Source of the DNA: Candidatus Poribacteria bacterium
GTDB lineage: Bacteria > Poribacteria > WGA-4E > WGA-3G
Reading direction: 5' to 3'
Length of the DNA: 64,000 nt
NCBI GenBank assembly: GCA_958295815.1
Contig: OY282374.1
Coordinates: forward strand, 4,058,682 to 4,122,681
The notes beneath the pieces are model-generated. The model saw only the letters and a program-made list of their open reading frames with translations, had not been told where the DNA came from and searched no databases. Position 1 is the stretch's first letter; the number at the start of each line of letters is the position of its first letter. Below are positions 25,923 through 33,838 of this stretch, one piece after another. The translations under genes were made by a program, and so were the position numbers.

Positions 25923-27761
25923 CTATTTCCGTTTGGAAGCGTTCCGTCCTTTAGTATTTGAGGATGCCAGTTGATCTTCGTCAGATGCGCTTCGGTTTTG
26001 CAGATACTGTTGTGCTATGGTGAACACATTATTGCATAACCAATACAACACAAAACCTGATGCCCAATTGTAAAAAATGAAGATAAAGATAATGGGCATA
26101 AACTGCATGAGTTTCATTTGGGTGCTGTCTGTCGTTGGCGTCATATTGCCGACGAATTTTTGTTGGAGCCAAGTTGTTAAGCCGTTTATTATAGGCAACA
26201 AACGAATAGCATCTATCTGAGTGACGATCAGCGGGATTGTAAAGGGCAATTCGACCAAAGTATCCGGGGCAGAAAGATCATTAATCCAGAGTAGGAATGG
26301 TGCCCCACGTAGCTCTACTGCACCGCCAAGAAGTGAGAAGAGTGCAAAGAAAAGCGGAATTTGTGGGAGCCATGGAATACAACCGCCCAATGGGTTGACC
26401 CCATTTTCCTTATAGAGCCGCATTGTGGCGCGGTTAAGTTTCTGCGGATCGTCCCTGTGCTTCTCCTTCAATTCCACAAGTTCAGGTTGGAGACTCTGCA
26501 TCTTCTTCATCGATGCATGCGCCTTCCGAGTGAAAGGATAAGTGACTACCTTCACTAAGGCGGTCAATAAAATAATTGAGAGTCCATAATTCCCAAAAAT
26601 ACCCTGAAACCCTTTGAATAGCCAGAGCATCCCCCATACGAGGAGCCCGAAGAAACCGAAATCGATGACTTTCGAGAGATGGATCTCGGTATCTTCTGGT
26701 GCGTTGGGTGCTTGAATGATTTTCAGAATTTCGTCATATTTCGGTCCCACATAGACACGGAAGTCGTGACTTGCTTTCTGCTGAGATGTGAGATAAAAAC
26801 CAGGAACAACAAGTGCAGCAGTTTCCGTGGGTGCGACCACCGAGACATCGTTTCCTGCACTGGCATTGGGTGTTTCTATGAGTTTATATGTTGCTGCGAG
26901 CTGCGGGTCAGGAATCATCATTGCGCTGAAGTACTGACTATCAAGACCTGCCCAAAGGACTGTCGCTAAAGCTTTCTCATCTTTGAATTTGCGTTCAGGA
27001 TTCCCCTCACCGATATAAGCCTTCGCTCCCTCTTTGCCGCGTCGCCCACGCTTACCGCTTTTCTTTTCGTGTGGGAGGAGGTCAGCACTGATGCCTTGTC
27101 CCCATTGGAGTTGGTATCCATTCGCGGGTTCATTTCCGCCCATGAGCAAGGGTTCATCAGAGACGTTTTGGAAGGTTACCCTCACGTCAACAAAATAGGT
27201 GTCAGGGATGAAAGTAAACTGTTTTGTGACCTGTAGTTTTTCTCCGATTGTTGTCCAGAAAGTGAGGGTCTCTTTTTCTCGTCCATTTGCAATGTTAATC
27301 TCGGATTTGTCCGCATTCCATGAAGCACGAACAGCATCAAGCTGCAGCTGCGAATTTCCAAACTCAAGTTTGAAACAGCGTAATGCATTCTCTGGAATGA
27401 GATTTAGGGATGTACCCGTCTCAACAGTTCGGTCTGGAAACTGGTTTAGTTCCCATATTTTGGCGATTGCGAGTTTTTCATTAAAGACGATACTATAGTT
27501 ATCTGTTTGGACATTGATTTTTGCGTCGTCGGGGCTTTCCTGCACTGGCGTCCAGAGATCTGTGTCGAGAGATGCCTCGGTTCCGTCGGATGCCATCTGT
27601 GTTGTAGGATCGGGCTGCACCTCACGTGTGCCAGAGGATGCGGGTGTCTCGGTCGTGGCAGATTCATCCGGCTCGGGTGCAAAACGGTTACCAAAAAATA
27701 GGCTCCATGCAATCATCACAGCAATCATTAGGACGAGCGCGAGAATGTAACGTGCTCCCAT
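25923..27761 (-). CDS. yidC: Membrane protein insertase YidC
   Basis: 612 aa, Gram-negative long form. First transmembrane helix at residues 5-24, then a large periplasmic P1 beta domain (about 40-375), then the conserved 60-kDa inner-membrane domain: GLSIILLTALVKVVTYPFTRK with a hydrophilic-groove Arg/Lys, MQSLQPELVELKEKHRDDPQKLN (cytoplasmic coiled hairpin), NPLGGCIPWLPQIPLFFALF and the final WASGFVLYWLCNNVFTIAQQ. Inserts and folds inner-membrane proteins, alone or with SecYEG. P1 carries an unusual basic loop GKRGRRGKEGAK. Follows yidD by 68 nt. Confidence 0.96.
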   Translation of the reverse strand: MGARYILALVLMIAVMIAWSLFFGNRFAPEPDESATTETPASSGTREVQPDPTTQMASDGTEASLDTDLWTPVQESPDDAKINVQTDNYSIVFNEKLAIAKIWELNQFPDRTVETGTSLNLIPENALRCFKLEFGNSQLQLDAVRASWNADKSEINIANGREKETLTFWTTIGEKLQVTKQFTFIPDTYFVDVRVTFQNVSDEPLLMGGNEPANGYQLQWGQGISADLLPHEKKSGKRGRRGKEGAKAYIGEGNPERKFKDEKALATVLWAGLDSQYFSAMMIPDPQLAATYKLIETPNASAGNDVSVVAPTETAALVVPGFYLTSQQKASHDFRVYVGPKYDEILKIIQAPNAPEDTEIHLSKVIDFGFFGLLVWGMLWLFKGFQGIFGNYGLSIILLTALVKVVTYPFTRKAHASMKKMQSLQPELVELKEKHRDDPQKLNRATMRLYKENGVNPLGGCIPWLPQIPLFFALFSLLGGAVELRGAPFLLWINDLSAPDTLVELPFTIPLIVTQIDAIRLLPIINGLTTWLQQKFVGNMTPTTDSTQMKLMQFMPIIFIFIFYNWASGFVLYWLCNNVFTIAQQYLQNRSASDEDQLASSNTKGRNASKRK

Positions 27762-27829
27762 TAAATTAAGTACTCCTCATTATGTATATTCCTAAGACCA
27801 GCCGTCTCTGATCCAGTGTGTCTGCGCCG

Positions 27830-28126
27830 CTATTTCAGCGGATCGAAGCCACCCGGATGATATGGGTGGCATTTTGAAAGTCGTTTAAGCATCAGCCAGC
27901 CCCCTTTGAAAACTCCGTAGCGTTCTAATGCTTCCAGGGCATATTGTGAGCATGTGGGATAAAAGCGACACGAAGGCGGGAACAAGGGTGAAATGAAGCG
28001 GCGATAAAAACGGATCGGTAGCATAAATAGCATCGCCGGACGTGTCTTGTGATGCGCTCGCTGGTTCCGAATTCGGTCTATCGCTTCATGATGTCGCTTG
28101 CAGTGTGGCACGCCTGTATTCCTCAT
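27830..28126 (-). CDS. yidD: Membrane protein insertion efficiency factor YidD
   Basis: The core IRFYRRFISPLFPPSCRFYP, TCSQYALEALERYG and KCHPYHPGGFDP carries the three conserved Cys and the HPGG motif of YidD. The full frame gives 98 aa; the first 31 residues (His/Arg-rich) look unlike the family, so the real start may be the Met at 28033 (67 aa) or the GTG at 28111, which has GAGGA eight bases upstream. Small peripheral membrane protein that assists YidC. Twenty nt after rnpA, same transcript. Confidence 0.88.
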   Translation of the reverse strand: MRNTGVPHCKRHHEAIDRIRNQRAHHKTRPAMLFMLPIRFYRRFISPLFPPSCRFYPTCSQYALEALERYGVFKGGWLMLKRLSKCHPYHPGGFDPLK

Positions 28127-28146
28127 TAGCTGCTTCGGTTTCTACG

Positions 28147-28506
28147 CTACTTCTTGCGGGGAGATCCGTTATCTATTAAGATAGAGGCTCTCCGAAACAA
28201 GGCGTAGAGAGCGTTTTGTGCTTCCTGACATTTAAGCCGAGACGCTGGAGTTCTACCAACAACTACAATATCGTATGCTGCCTGCATCTGAGGATGTAAG
28301 TGCCGAAATGACTCACGAATTAATCTTTTAACACGATTCCTTTGGACACTCTTTCCGACTTTCTTGCTGACGGTTATTCCCAACCGAAGGTGATCGAAGT
28401 GTGTGTGTAGCACGTATATCACAAAGTAACGATTCCAATACTTATTGCCACTCTGATAGGCACGCTGGAATTCCGAACGTTTTTTAAGTTTTTTCGGATC
28501 TGGCAT
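28147..28506 (-). CDS. rnpA: Ribonuclease P protein component
   Basis: 119 aa, basic. Family signatures: KLKKRSEFQRAYQSG near the N-terminus, RLGITVSKKVGKSVQRNRVK (the RNR motif) and RLIRESFRHL, then DIVVVGRTPAS. Binds the RNase P RNA and helps process tRNA 5' leaders. Three nt after the HNH gene and 20 nt before yidD. The usual upstream neighbour rpmH (bL34) is absent; its place is taken by the HNH gene. Confidence 0.94.
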   Translation of the reverse strand: MPDPKKLKKRSEFQRAYQSGNKYWNRYFVIYVLHTHFDHLRLGITVSKKVGKSVQRNRVKRLIRESFRHLHPQMQAAYDIVVVGRTPASRLKCQEAQNALYALFRRASILIDNGSPRKK

Positions 28507-28509
28507 GAT

Positions 28510-29022
28510 TTAGTTGATATACAGGTATTTTCTCCATGACGGATGACATCCTCGAAAATGACGGTTGAGTTGTAAATAAGTTAAGATTGATGGTGTCTTC
28601 GGCTGGCGTGGGAGTTTCAGTGATGCCTCATAGAGCATCTTATTCCCTTTTTTATTATTACATTTCTTGCACGCCGTCACCACATTTTCCCAGGTCGTTT
28701 GGCCACCGCGAGAAATCGGCACCACATGGTCAAGCGTAAGGTGCGCTGTCGGGAACTCCCTGCGACAGTATTGACATGTGTACTGGTCCCGGACAAGAAC
28801 ATTCCTACGTGAAAATTTGACGACACTACGTGGGACATGAACGTAGTTCACCAAACGAATTACATGCGGTACTCTCATTGCTGCACTTGGTGAATGAATC
28901 TTGAGATCGGAGACTTCTTCCGTTTGTGCTGTGCCTTTGAAAACCATTTTCATCGCACGCCGGAGGTTGCAAACGTTGATGGCTTCATAACTGGCATTAA
29001 GAACTAAGACAGATATTTCCAT
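28510..29022 (-). CDS. HNH endonuclease family protein
   Basis: 170 aa. Residues about 80-130 hold an HNH/zinc-finger nuclease: CQYCRREF, then LTLDHVVPISRGGQTTWENVVTACKKCNNKKGN, with Asp-His, Asn and the second CxxC of the treble-clef. The N-terminal VLVLNASYEAINVCNLRRA is the usual start of the HNH family found as single-copy genes across Bacteroidetes/Cyanobacteria/Planctomycetes. ATG at 29022 (RBS AGAGG nine bases upstream) is better than the one at 29028. First gene of the rnpA-mnmE cluster, so possibly housekeeping rather than a restriction enzyme. Confidence 0.87.
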   Translation of the reverse strand: MEISVLVLNASYEAINVCNLRRAMKMVFKGTAQTEEVSDLKIHSPSAAMRVPHVIRLVNYVHVPRSVVKFSRRNVLVRDQYTCQYCRREFPTAHLTLDHVVPISRGGQTTWENVVTACKKCNNKKGNKMLYEASLKLPRQPKTPSILTYLQLNRHFRGCHPSWRKYLYIN

Positions 29023-29074
29023 TCGCATTTCCTCTAACTTGAATGATCGGCTCTAACCACATCAACTCTTATGT

Positions 29075-29103
29075 ATTTTACCACATTTTCAGTGAAATTG
29101 CAA
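29075..29103 (-). promoter_or_regulatory. Promoter of the HNH-rnpA-yidD-yidC cluster
   Basis: Minus strand TTGCAA (29103-29098), 17-nt spacer, TAAAAT (29080-29075), about 50 nt before the HNH start. Same box sequences as the glnE promoter. Confidence 0.6.
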
Positions 29104-29283
29104 CTAAATTAGTGTAGCGGTATTTAGTTTTTGGTTATAAGTTATAGCTAAAAAGCGGTTAGCGGCAAGGGTGGGAAACCCTACTATTTAGTGGAATAGG
29201 TTTGAAAATTAAGATATACTCACCCCTCGGTTTTGTGTATAATACGCAGTATAATGCAACACAGGTTACAGAGAGGAATCTGA

Positions 29284-30891
29284 ATGGACAGTCGGTTACG
29301 AAACGTTATCGCGATTCTGAGTTTTGTATTCACCTTGAATGGTTATACCTCCGACATCCAATTTACGGATGTCACTGCGCAAGCCGGTATCCATTTTGAG
29401 CATGCGGGAGGTATTGATCTGCGCGTTGTACCTGCCCTCGTCGGTTCAGGCGCAGCATGGCGAGACTACGACAACGACGGTTGGCTTGATCTCTACATCG
29501 CCAACGGCACCTTAGTACGACCCACACCGGATGCGATTCTGCCGAAAAATGCACTCTATCGGAATAATGGCGATGGCACCTTCACAGATGTGACAGAAAC
29601 AGCTGGCGTTGGCGATACCGGATGGGGGATGGGGTGTGCCTTTGCAGACTACGATAACGATGGCGATGCCGATCTCTATGTCACAAACTACAAGGCAAAT
29701 GTGTTTTATCGGAACAATGGCGATAAGACCTTTAAGCGATTTTCGTCAGGCGCAGGTGGCATCGGACATAACGGCTTCGGATCAGGTATCGCATGGGGGG
29801 ACTATGACAGTGATGGATACCTCGATCTTTACATCGGTAACTATATTGAATACACCAAAGTGCCACAGGGGGATGAAGTCTTCTTTCCTTACGATTTTTT
29901 TGGGCAGACGAATCTTCTCTACCTGAACAAAGGGGACGGCGGTTTTATTAATATCACAGACGCTGCCATGGTGAACGGCGGATTCCACCTGACACTCGGT
30001 GTGGCTGCGGCGGATTACGATACCGATGGTGACTTGGATCTCTACCTCGCCAACGATACCGACCAGAACATCCTCTACCGGAACGATGGGGAGTTAACCT
30101 TTACAAATACCAACCAGCCAAATGCGAGAAGTCGCACGGGAGACATCCGAAGCGGTATGGGCATCGTTTGGGGCGATTATGATACCGATGAAGACCTGGA
30201 TCTCTTCGTCACAAATTGGCTTGATGAGAGCAACGTGCTTTATAGAAACAACGGTAATGGCACCTTTAGCGATGTCTCAGCACAGAGCGGTATATTTGAG
30301 TCGGGGTTGGGGAAAACATGCTGGGGTACGGCGTTGTTTGATGCCGATAATGATGGTGACTTGGACATCTTTTTCGCGGCGGGTCACATCGATCCGGCTT
30401 CATGGGAAGCACACGGACAAGCAGATGTTTTTCTTCGTAACAACGGGGACAACACTTTCACGGATGTCTCTGAGGCTGTTGGTCTCCGAAAATTCAGTTC
30501 CTACGGCGTTGGCAGAGGTGTAGCGGTTGGGGACTACGACGCCGATGGTGATTTGGATCTGTTCATCGTCAACAGCGGCGGGAAACCGATGTTGCTCCGA
30601 AACGATGGCGGCAACCGACAGCAGTGGCTCCAGATCCAAACGGTGGGCACGGTGAGCAATCGGGACGGCGTTGGCGCACTCGTCAAGGTGAGTGCGGGTG
30701 ATCTCCATCAGATCCAGCAGGTAAACGCAGGCGACAGCTACCTCTCACAGAGTAGTTTGGATGTCGAATTTGGACTTGCGCATCATAAGAAAGTGGATCA
30801 GATTGTGATTCAGTGGCCCAGCGGCATTGTGCAGATATTGACGGATGTGCAAGCGAATCAGCGGCTCGTTGTAGTTGAGAACGCGGAATAA
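29284..30891 (+). CDS. FG-GAP/VCBS repeat protein with ASPIC/UnbV domain
   Basis: 535 aa. Signal peptide (about 1-23). Seven or more FG-GAP/VCBS-type repeats follow, each with the Ca-binding pattern W-x-DYDNDGxLDLY and a FRNNGDGTFTDV-like strand, predicting an integrin-alpha-like beta-propeller outside the cell. The C-terminal 70 residues form an ASPIC/UnbV domain (RDGVGALVKVSAGDLHQIQQ, VNAGDSYLSQSS, VIQWPSG). This CRTAC1-like layout is common and multi-copy in Planctomycetes, Acidobacteria and Poribacteria; the role is thought to be adhesion or carbohydrate/protein binding, not established. RBS GAGAGGA before the ATG. Confidence 0.9.
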   Translation: MDSRLRNVIAILSFVFTLNGYTSDIQFTDVTAQAGIHFEHAGGIDLRVVPALVGSGAAWRDYDNDGWLDLYIANGTLVRPTPDAILPKNALYRNNGDGTFTDVTETAGVGDTGWGMGCAFADYDNDGDADLYVTNYKANVFYRNNGDKTFKRFSSGAGGIGHNGFGSGIAWGDYDSDGYLDLYIGNYIEYTKVPQGDEVFFPYDFFGQTNLLYLNKGDGGFINITDAAMVNGGFHLTLGVAAADYDTDGDLDLYLANDTDQNILYRNDGELTFTNTNQPNARSRTGDIRSGMGIVWGDYDTDEDLDLFVTNWLDESNVLYRNNGNGTFSDVSAQSGIFESGLGKTCWGTALFDADNDGDLDIFFAAGHIDPASWEAHGQADVFLRNNGDNTFTDVSEAVGLRKFSSYGVGRGVAVGDYDADGDLDLFIVNSGGKPMLLRNDGGNRQQWLQIQTVGTVSNRDGVGALVKVSAGDLHQIQQVNAGDSYLSQSSLDVEFGLAHHKKVDQIVIQWPSGIVQILTDVQANQRLVVVENAE

Positions 30892-30896
30892 AAAAA

Positions 30897-30956
30897 GAGT
30901 TGAAAACGTCAACTCAGATGTGTTATCTTTTAAAGATATGTGCCTTTTTAGGCACA
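30897..30956 (+). other. Three consecutive hairpins before the malectin-like genes
   Basis: GAGTTGA/TCAACTC (30897-30915), the palindrome ATCTTTTAAAGAT (30925-30937) and TGTGCCT/AGGCACA (30939-30956) are stacked between the FG-GAP gene and the next RBS. The first, preceded by an A-tract, could be a weak terminator; the others would be in the 5' leader of the next gene. Confidence 0.5.
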
Positions 30957-30972
30957 ATCTAAGGAGGAAAAC

Positions 30973-31626
30973 ATGCGACAAAATCTATTTTTAGTCGTTT
31001 TGCTTGCCGTATTTGTTGCGGTAACAATCGTCTACGATGCCCAACCCGCTGAAGAGATTCGTGTATGGGGCGGCAAGATGGACGATTTCAAAGATTCCGA
31101 CGGGCGTATCTGGCACGGCGGACAGAATGAAAAGAAAGAGTGGGGCGGATGGATCGAGAAACTACCGCGCATAGCAGAAGTGCAAAATCTCACGAACGAT
31201 GCCCAAAAACTTGCGAAAAAAGAAGGGTATGATGAAGAAATCTTCTACGCCGTCAGTTGGGCACAGTTTCCTGATGTCGTTAAGATGGATCTGAACACCG
31301 GCAAAGGCACTTTTAATGTCACGTATCTTGTGGGTGAACACTGGTCACCAAACAACCGCGGTTTTGATATTATCATCGAAGACGAAATCGTTGAAGAGGA
31401 GTATGTCACCCCCGGTCAAAACGAAATCGATATTATACGATACGAAGGCATTGAGGTTAAAGATCAGGTGATGAGTTTTGAGTTTGCTGGCAACCCAAAA
31501 ACGGGGGCTGGAGACCTCAATGCGATGTTCAGTGGGATAGAAGTGATTCCGGCATTAGCCGTTGATCCACAGCAGAAACTCGCTACAACATGGGGTGCTC
31601 TGAAAGGGAAACGACAAAACCAATAG
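30973..31626 (+). CDS. Secreted malectin-like domain protein, copy 1
   Basis: 217 aa. Signal peptide (1-25, ending near DAQPA). The remainder is one beta-rich domain: IRVWGGKMDDFKDSDGRIW, WGGWIEKLPRIAEVQNL, FYAVSWAQFPDVVKMDL, TYLVGEHWSPNNRGFDI, FAGNPKTGAGDLNAMFSGIE. The GxxxDDFxDSxGRxW opening and NRxFDIxIE/ALEV ending resemble malectin-type carbohydrate-binding domains. A strong RBS (AAGGAGG) is present. The following gene encodes a paralogue about 60 percent alike by eye, so this is a tandem duplication. Confidence 0.75.
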   Translation: MRQNLFLVVLLAVFVAVTIVYDAQPAEEIRVWGGKMDDFKDSDGRIWHGGQNEKKEWGGWIEKLPRIAEVQNLTNDAQKLAKKEGYDEEIFYAVSWAQFPDVVKMDLNTGKGTFNVTYLVGEHWSPNNRGFDIIIEDEIVEEEYVTPGQNEIDIIRYEGIEVKDQVMSFEFAGNPKTGAGDLNAMFSGIEVIPALAVDPQQKLATTWGALKGKRQNQ

Positions 31627-31638
31627 ATGGAGGCAATT

Positions 31639-32289
31639 ATGATAAGATTAGGCAGTATTTTAACCGTAGTAGTTTTCCTCACTGTTCTCACGATGCCGAC
31701 GCTGCTCCCAGCGGAAGAATTTCGGGTATGGGGTGGTAAGACGGACGACTTCACCGACTCACAGGGTCGCGTCTGGAACGGCGCACAACTGGAAGACCAG
31801 ACTTGGGGTGGCTGGATTGAAACGCTACCTCGCACGGCTGAAGTTCAAAATTTAACAGCGGATGCACAAGCGCAAGCTGAAGCTGCTGGCTATGATGTCG
31901 AACTTTTCTATGCCGTTAGCTGGGCACAGTTCCCTGACACCGTTAAGTATCAGTTTAAAACTGGAGATGGTGTCTTTGATGTCACCTATCTTGTGGGTGA
32001 ACACTGGTCCCCTAACAATCGAGGTTTTGATATTTTCATTGAAGAGGAGAACGTTGAACCGCTCTATGTGACCCCGGGCGCAGATGAGATCGATATCAAA
32101 ACTTATCCAGGTATTGAAGTGAGCGATGGTACGCTTGATTTTAATTTTGCGGGGAACGCCGATACCGGCGCAGGCGACCTGAATGCGATGTTTAGTGCAC
32201 TGGAAGTTGTGCCATCCCTGAGTACCGACGTTGATCCGAAAGCGAAACTCGCCACAACATGGGGTGCGCTAAAAGGCAACCGTCAGTAG
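31639..32289 (+). CDS. Secreted malectin-like domain protein, copy 2
   Basis: 216 aa with signal peptide (MIRLGSILTVVVFLTVL...). Paralogue of the preceding protein, sharing FRVWGGKTDDFTDSQGRVW, TWGGWIETLPRTAEVQNLT, EHWSPNNRGFDIFIE, AGAGDLNAMFSALEVVP and the ending ATTWGALKGNRQ. Start: ATG at 31639 is five bases after TGGAGG; an ATG at 31627 abuts the previous stop but would put the RBS inside the gene. Twelve nt separate the copies, so one transcript, closed by the terminator at 32315. Confidence 0.77.
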   Translation: MIRLGSILTVVVFLTVLTMPTLLPAEEFRVWGGKTDDFTDSQGRVWNGAQLEDQTWGGWIETLPRTAEVQNLTADAQAQAEAAGYDVELFYAVSWAQFPDTVKYQFKTGDGVFDVTYLVGEHWSPNNRGFDIFIEEENVEPLYVTPGADEIDIKTYPGIEVSDGTLDFNFAGNADTGAGDLNAMFSALEVVPSLSTDVDPKAKLATTWGALKGNRQ

Positions 32290-32314
32290 AACGTAGACTG
32301 AATAAAAAAATGAA

Positions 32315-32346
32315 GCCTGCGGTTTTTTTATGACCGCGGGCTTTTT
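32315..32346 (+). terminator. Rho-independent terminator after the malectin-like pair
   Basis: Eight-pair stem GCCTGCGG/CCGCGGGC (one G-U) with a T-rich loop, followed by TTTTT. Confidence 0.85.
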
Positions 32347-32422
32347 GTTGTGCAGTGGTTGTGGTACGGAAGAATGGCGAGGCACGGAGACCTCGCCGAA
32401 CTATTTTCAAGAGGCAATGGGA

Positions 32423-33202
32423 TTACGGTTTTGGGGTCGTTAAATCGCCGCTCAGGATTGTAGGACACCAAAACTTCTCGATATATTCAATAATGAGGTG
32501 CGTGCCTTCCTCGTGGCTGACATACGGCGGTTTAAAAGGATTGTACATCGCATCAGTGAGATCCCGTGCGAGGACAGCGTTGAAGCCCCAACGTACCATC
32601 TGTTTAATCGCGAAAGAACGTCCGAGGACACACATATTGGTGTGAACCCCCATGAAGATGATGTTCTTGATACCTTTGTGACGAAAGAGATTGTAAACCT
32701 CCTGCCCGTTATCACTAATGGCATCTGTGTCAGAGATCTCGATGGCCGGATGCTGACGGTGCCACGCTTTGTAGGAATCTGCCTCACCAGTGTCTGAACC
32801 CCCATCAGAGGCATCAACGGGCAAAGGCGGATCCGGCAGTTCACGTTCCGGTGGCGGTTCGGCATGTGGCAGCTCTAAGATTGAGCGGCGCGCCGGGGAT
32901 GCCTCATAGAAATCCATTGTGTCGGACGGGGCATGAATAATCTGCACGCCCTGCTGCCTTGCCCGATCAAGCACGATGTTCATCCGAGGTGCCATCACAT
33001 TCACGCGTTCTGTTGCGCCCCAGGACCAGTGTTCGTTCCACATATCAACGACAACAATAGCGGTTTCAGAGGTGTTCCAACTTACTTCTTCTTCAATGAT
33101 ACGCCAGCCGTTTCTGCCAGCGGTCCGCGCCTCCTGTCGACGGGTTGAGAGCGACAGCGTTGGCGTCGCTGAAAAGGTGTGACTTAAGAGATTAAGTAGC
33201 AT
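32423..33202 (-). CDS. Isochorismatase-like cysteine hydrolase
   Basis: 259 aa. Catalytic Asp53 in IVVVDMWNEHW, Cys191 in FMGVHTNMCVLGRSF and the cis-peptide segment before it mark the isochorismatase/nicotinamidase fold. A long insert around 95-150 (Pro-rich, ERELPDPPLP) is unlike standard PncA and is common in Planctomycete-type members. Start at 33202 has AAGGAG ten bases upstream and overlaps the rimI stop by 11 nt; the longer frame to 33271 is unlikely. Substrate unknown (amide or ester hydrolase). Confidence 0.83.
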   Translation of the reverse strand: MLLNLLSHTFSATPTLSLSTRRQEARTAGRNGWRIIEEEVSWNTSETAIVVVDMWNEHWSWGATERVNVMAPRMNIVLDRARQQGVQIIHAPSDTMDFYEASPARRSILELPHAEPPPERELPDPPLPVDASDGGSDTGEADSYKAWHRQHPAIEISDTDAISDNGQEVYNLFRHKGIKNIIFMGVHTNMCVLGRSFAIKQMVRWGFNAVLARDLTDAMYNPFKPPYVSHEEGTHLIIEYIEKFWCPTILSGDLTTPKP

Positions 33203-33671
33203 CGGTTGCTGCTCCTTTGCGAAAAACGTAAGCGTCTTTATGACGGCCGTAGTAGTGTTTTCGGACACCACAGATGCGGAATCCGAACTGTCGGTAAAGG
33301 TATTGTGCGGGTAAGTTGCTGACAGCGACTTCTAAGAAGATCTGGCACCCGTCGCGTGCATGTATCATATCTAAGGCTGAAGCGAGCAGATATTTGCCGA
33401 TGCCCTGCCGCTGATAGGCAGTTGGGACTGCAATATTCAGGACGTGTGCTTCTTCATAGAGAACGGCGAACACAATGTAACCCATGACGGTATCTTCGCA
33501 CCGGGCGACATAAAAAAATTCGTATGATTTCGGTCGTTTCAAGGACAGCGTGAAATAAGTCGCGCTCCACGGATCCTCAAAGCATTCGTTTTCAATCTCC
33601 ATGACCTGTTGCAGATCAGATAAGCGCATCGGTTCAAACATGAGGTTTCGGAGCGGTTTTTGGGTTTCCAT
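33192..33671 (-). CDS. rimI: Ribosomal-protein-alanine N-acetyltransferase
   Basis: 159-aa GNAT acetyltransferase. FEPMRLSDLQQVMEIENECF and PWSATYF are typical of RimI; the acetyl-CoA loop is YQRQGIGKYLL, and FLEVAVSNLPAQYLYRQFGF plus RKHYYGR complete the family pattern. Predicted to acetylate the N-terminus of bS18 or related substrates. First gene of a two-gene transcript with the hydrolase, which it overlaps. Confidence 0.9.
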   Translation of the reverse strand: METQKPLRNLMFEPMRLSDLQQVMEIENECFEDPWSATYFTLSLKRPKSYEFFYVARCEDTVMGYIVFAVLYEEAHVLNIAVPTAYQRQGIGKYLLASALDMIHARDGCQIFLEVAVSNLPAQYLYRQFGFRICGVRKHYYGRHKDAYVFRKGAATDAT

Positions 33672-33690
33672 TTGTAGTAAAAGTGAGGAG

Positions 33691-33720
33691 AGTATACCAT
33701 AACGAGAAAACAGATGTCAA
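33691..33720 (-). promoter_or_regulatory. rimI promoter
   Basis: Minus strand TTGACA (33720-33715), 18-nt spacer, TATACT (33696-33691), 20 nt before the rimI ATG. Confidence 0.7.
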
Positions 33721-33774
33721 CCAAAAAGAGGGACGAGCGTTTTATTGGACTACAAACCCAGCACGTCTACCTTG

Positions 33775-33803
33775 TTGTTTTTTTTTCAGAAGTCTGTTAT
33801 AAT
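33775..33803 (+). promoter_or_regulatory. Promoter of the aminotransferase gene
   Basis: TTGTTT (33775-33780), 17-nt spacer starting in a T-tract, TATAAT (33798-33803); start codon 36 nt downstream. Confidence 0.55.
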
Positions 33804-33838
33804 GCACGTATATGGAATCTGCTGAGAAGGAGTATCTC

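Noticed and set aside
29023..29283. rpmH, dnaA boxes or oriC upstream of the rnpA cluster
   Set aside because: No bL34-like ORF and no run of TTATCCACA-like boxes; only a promoter and AT-rich DNA with a TTATAAGTTATA repeat.
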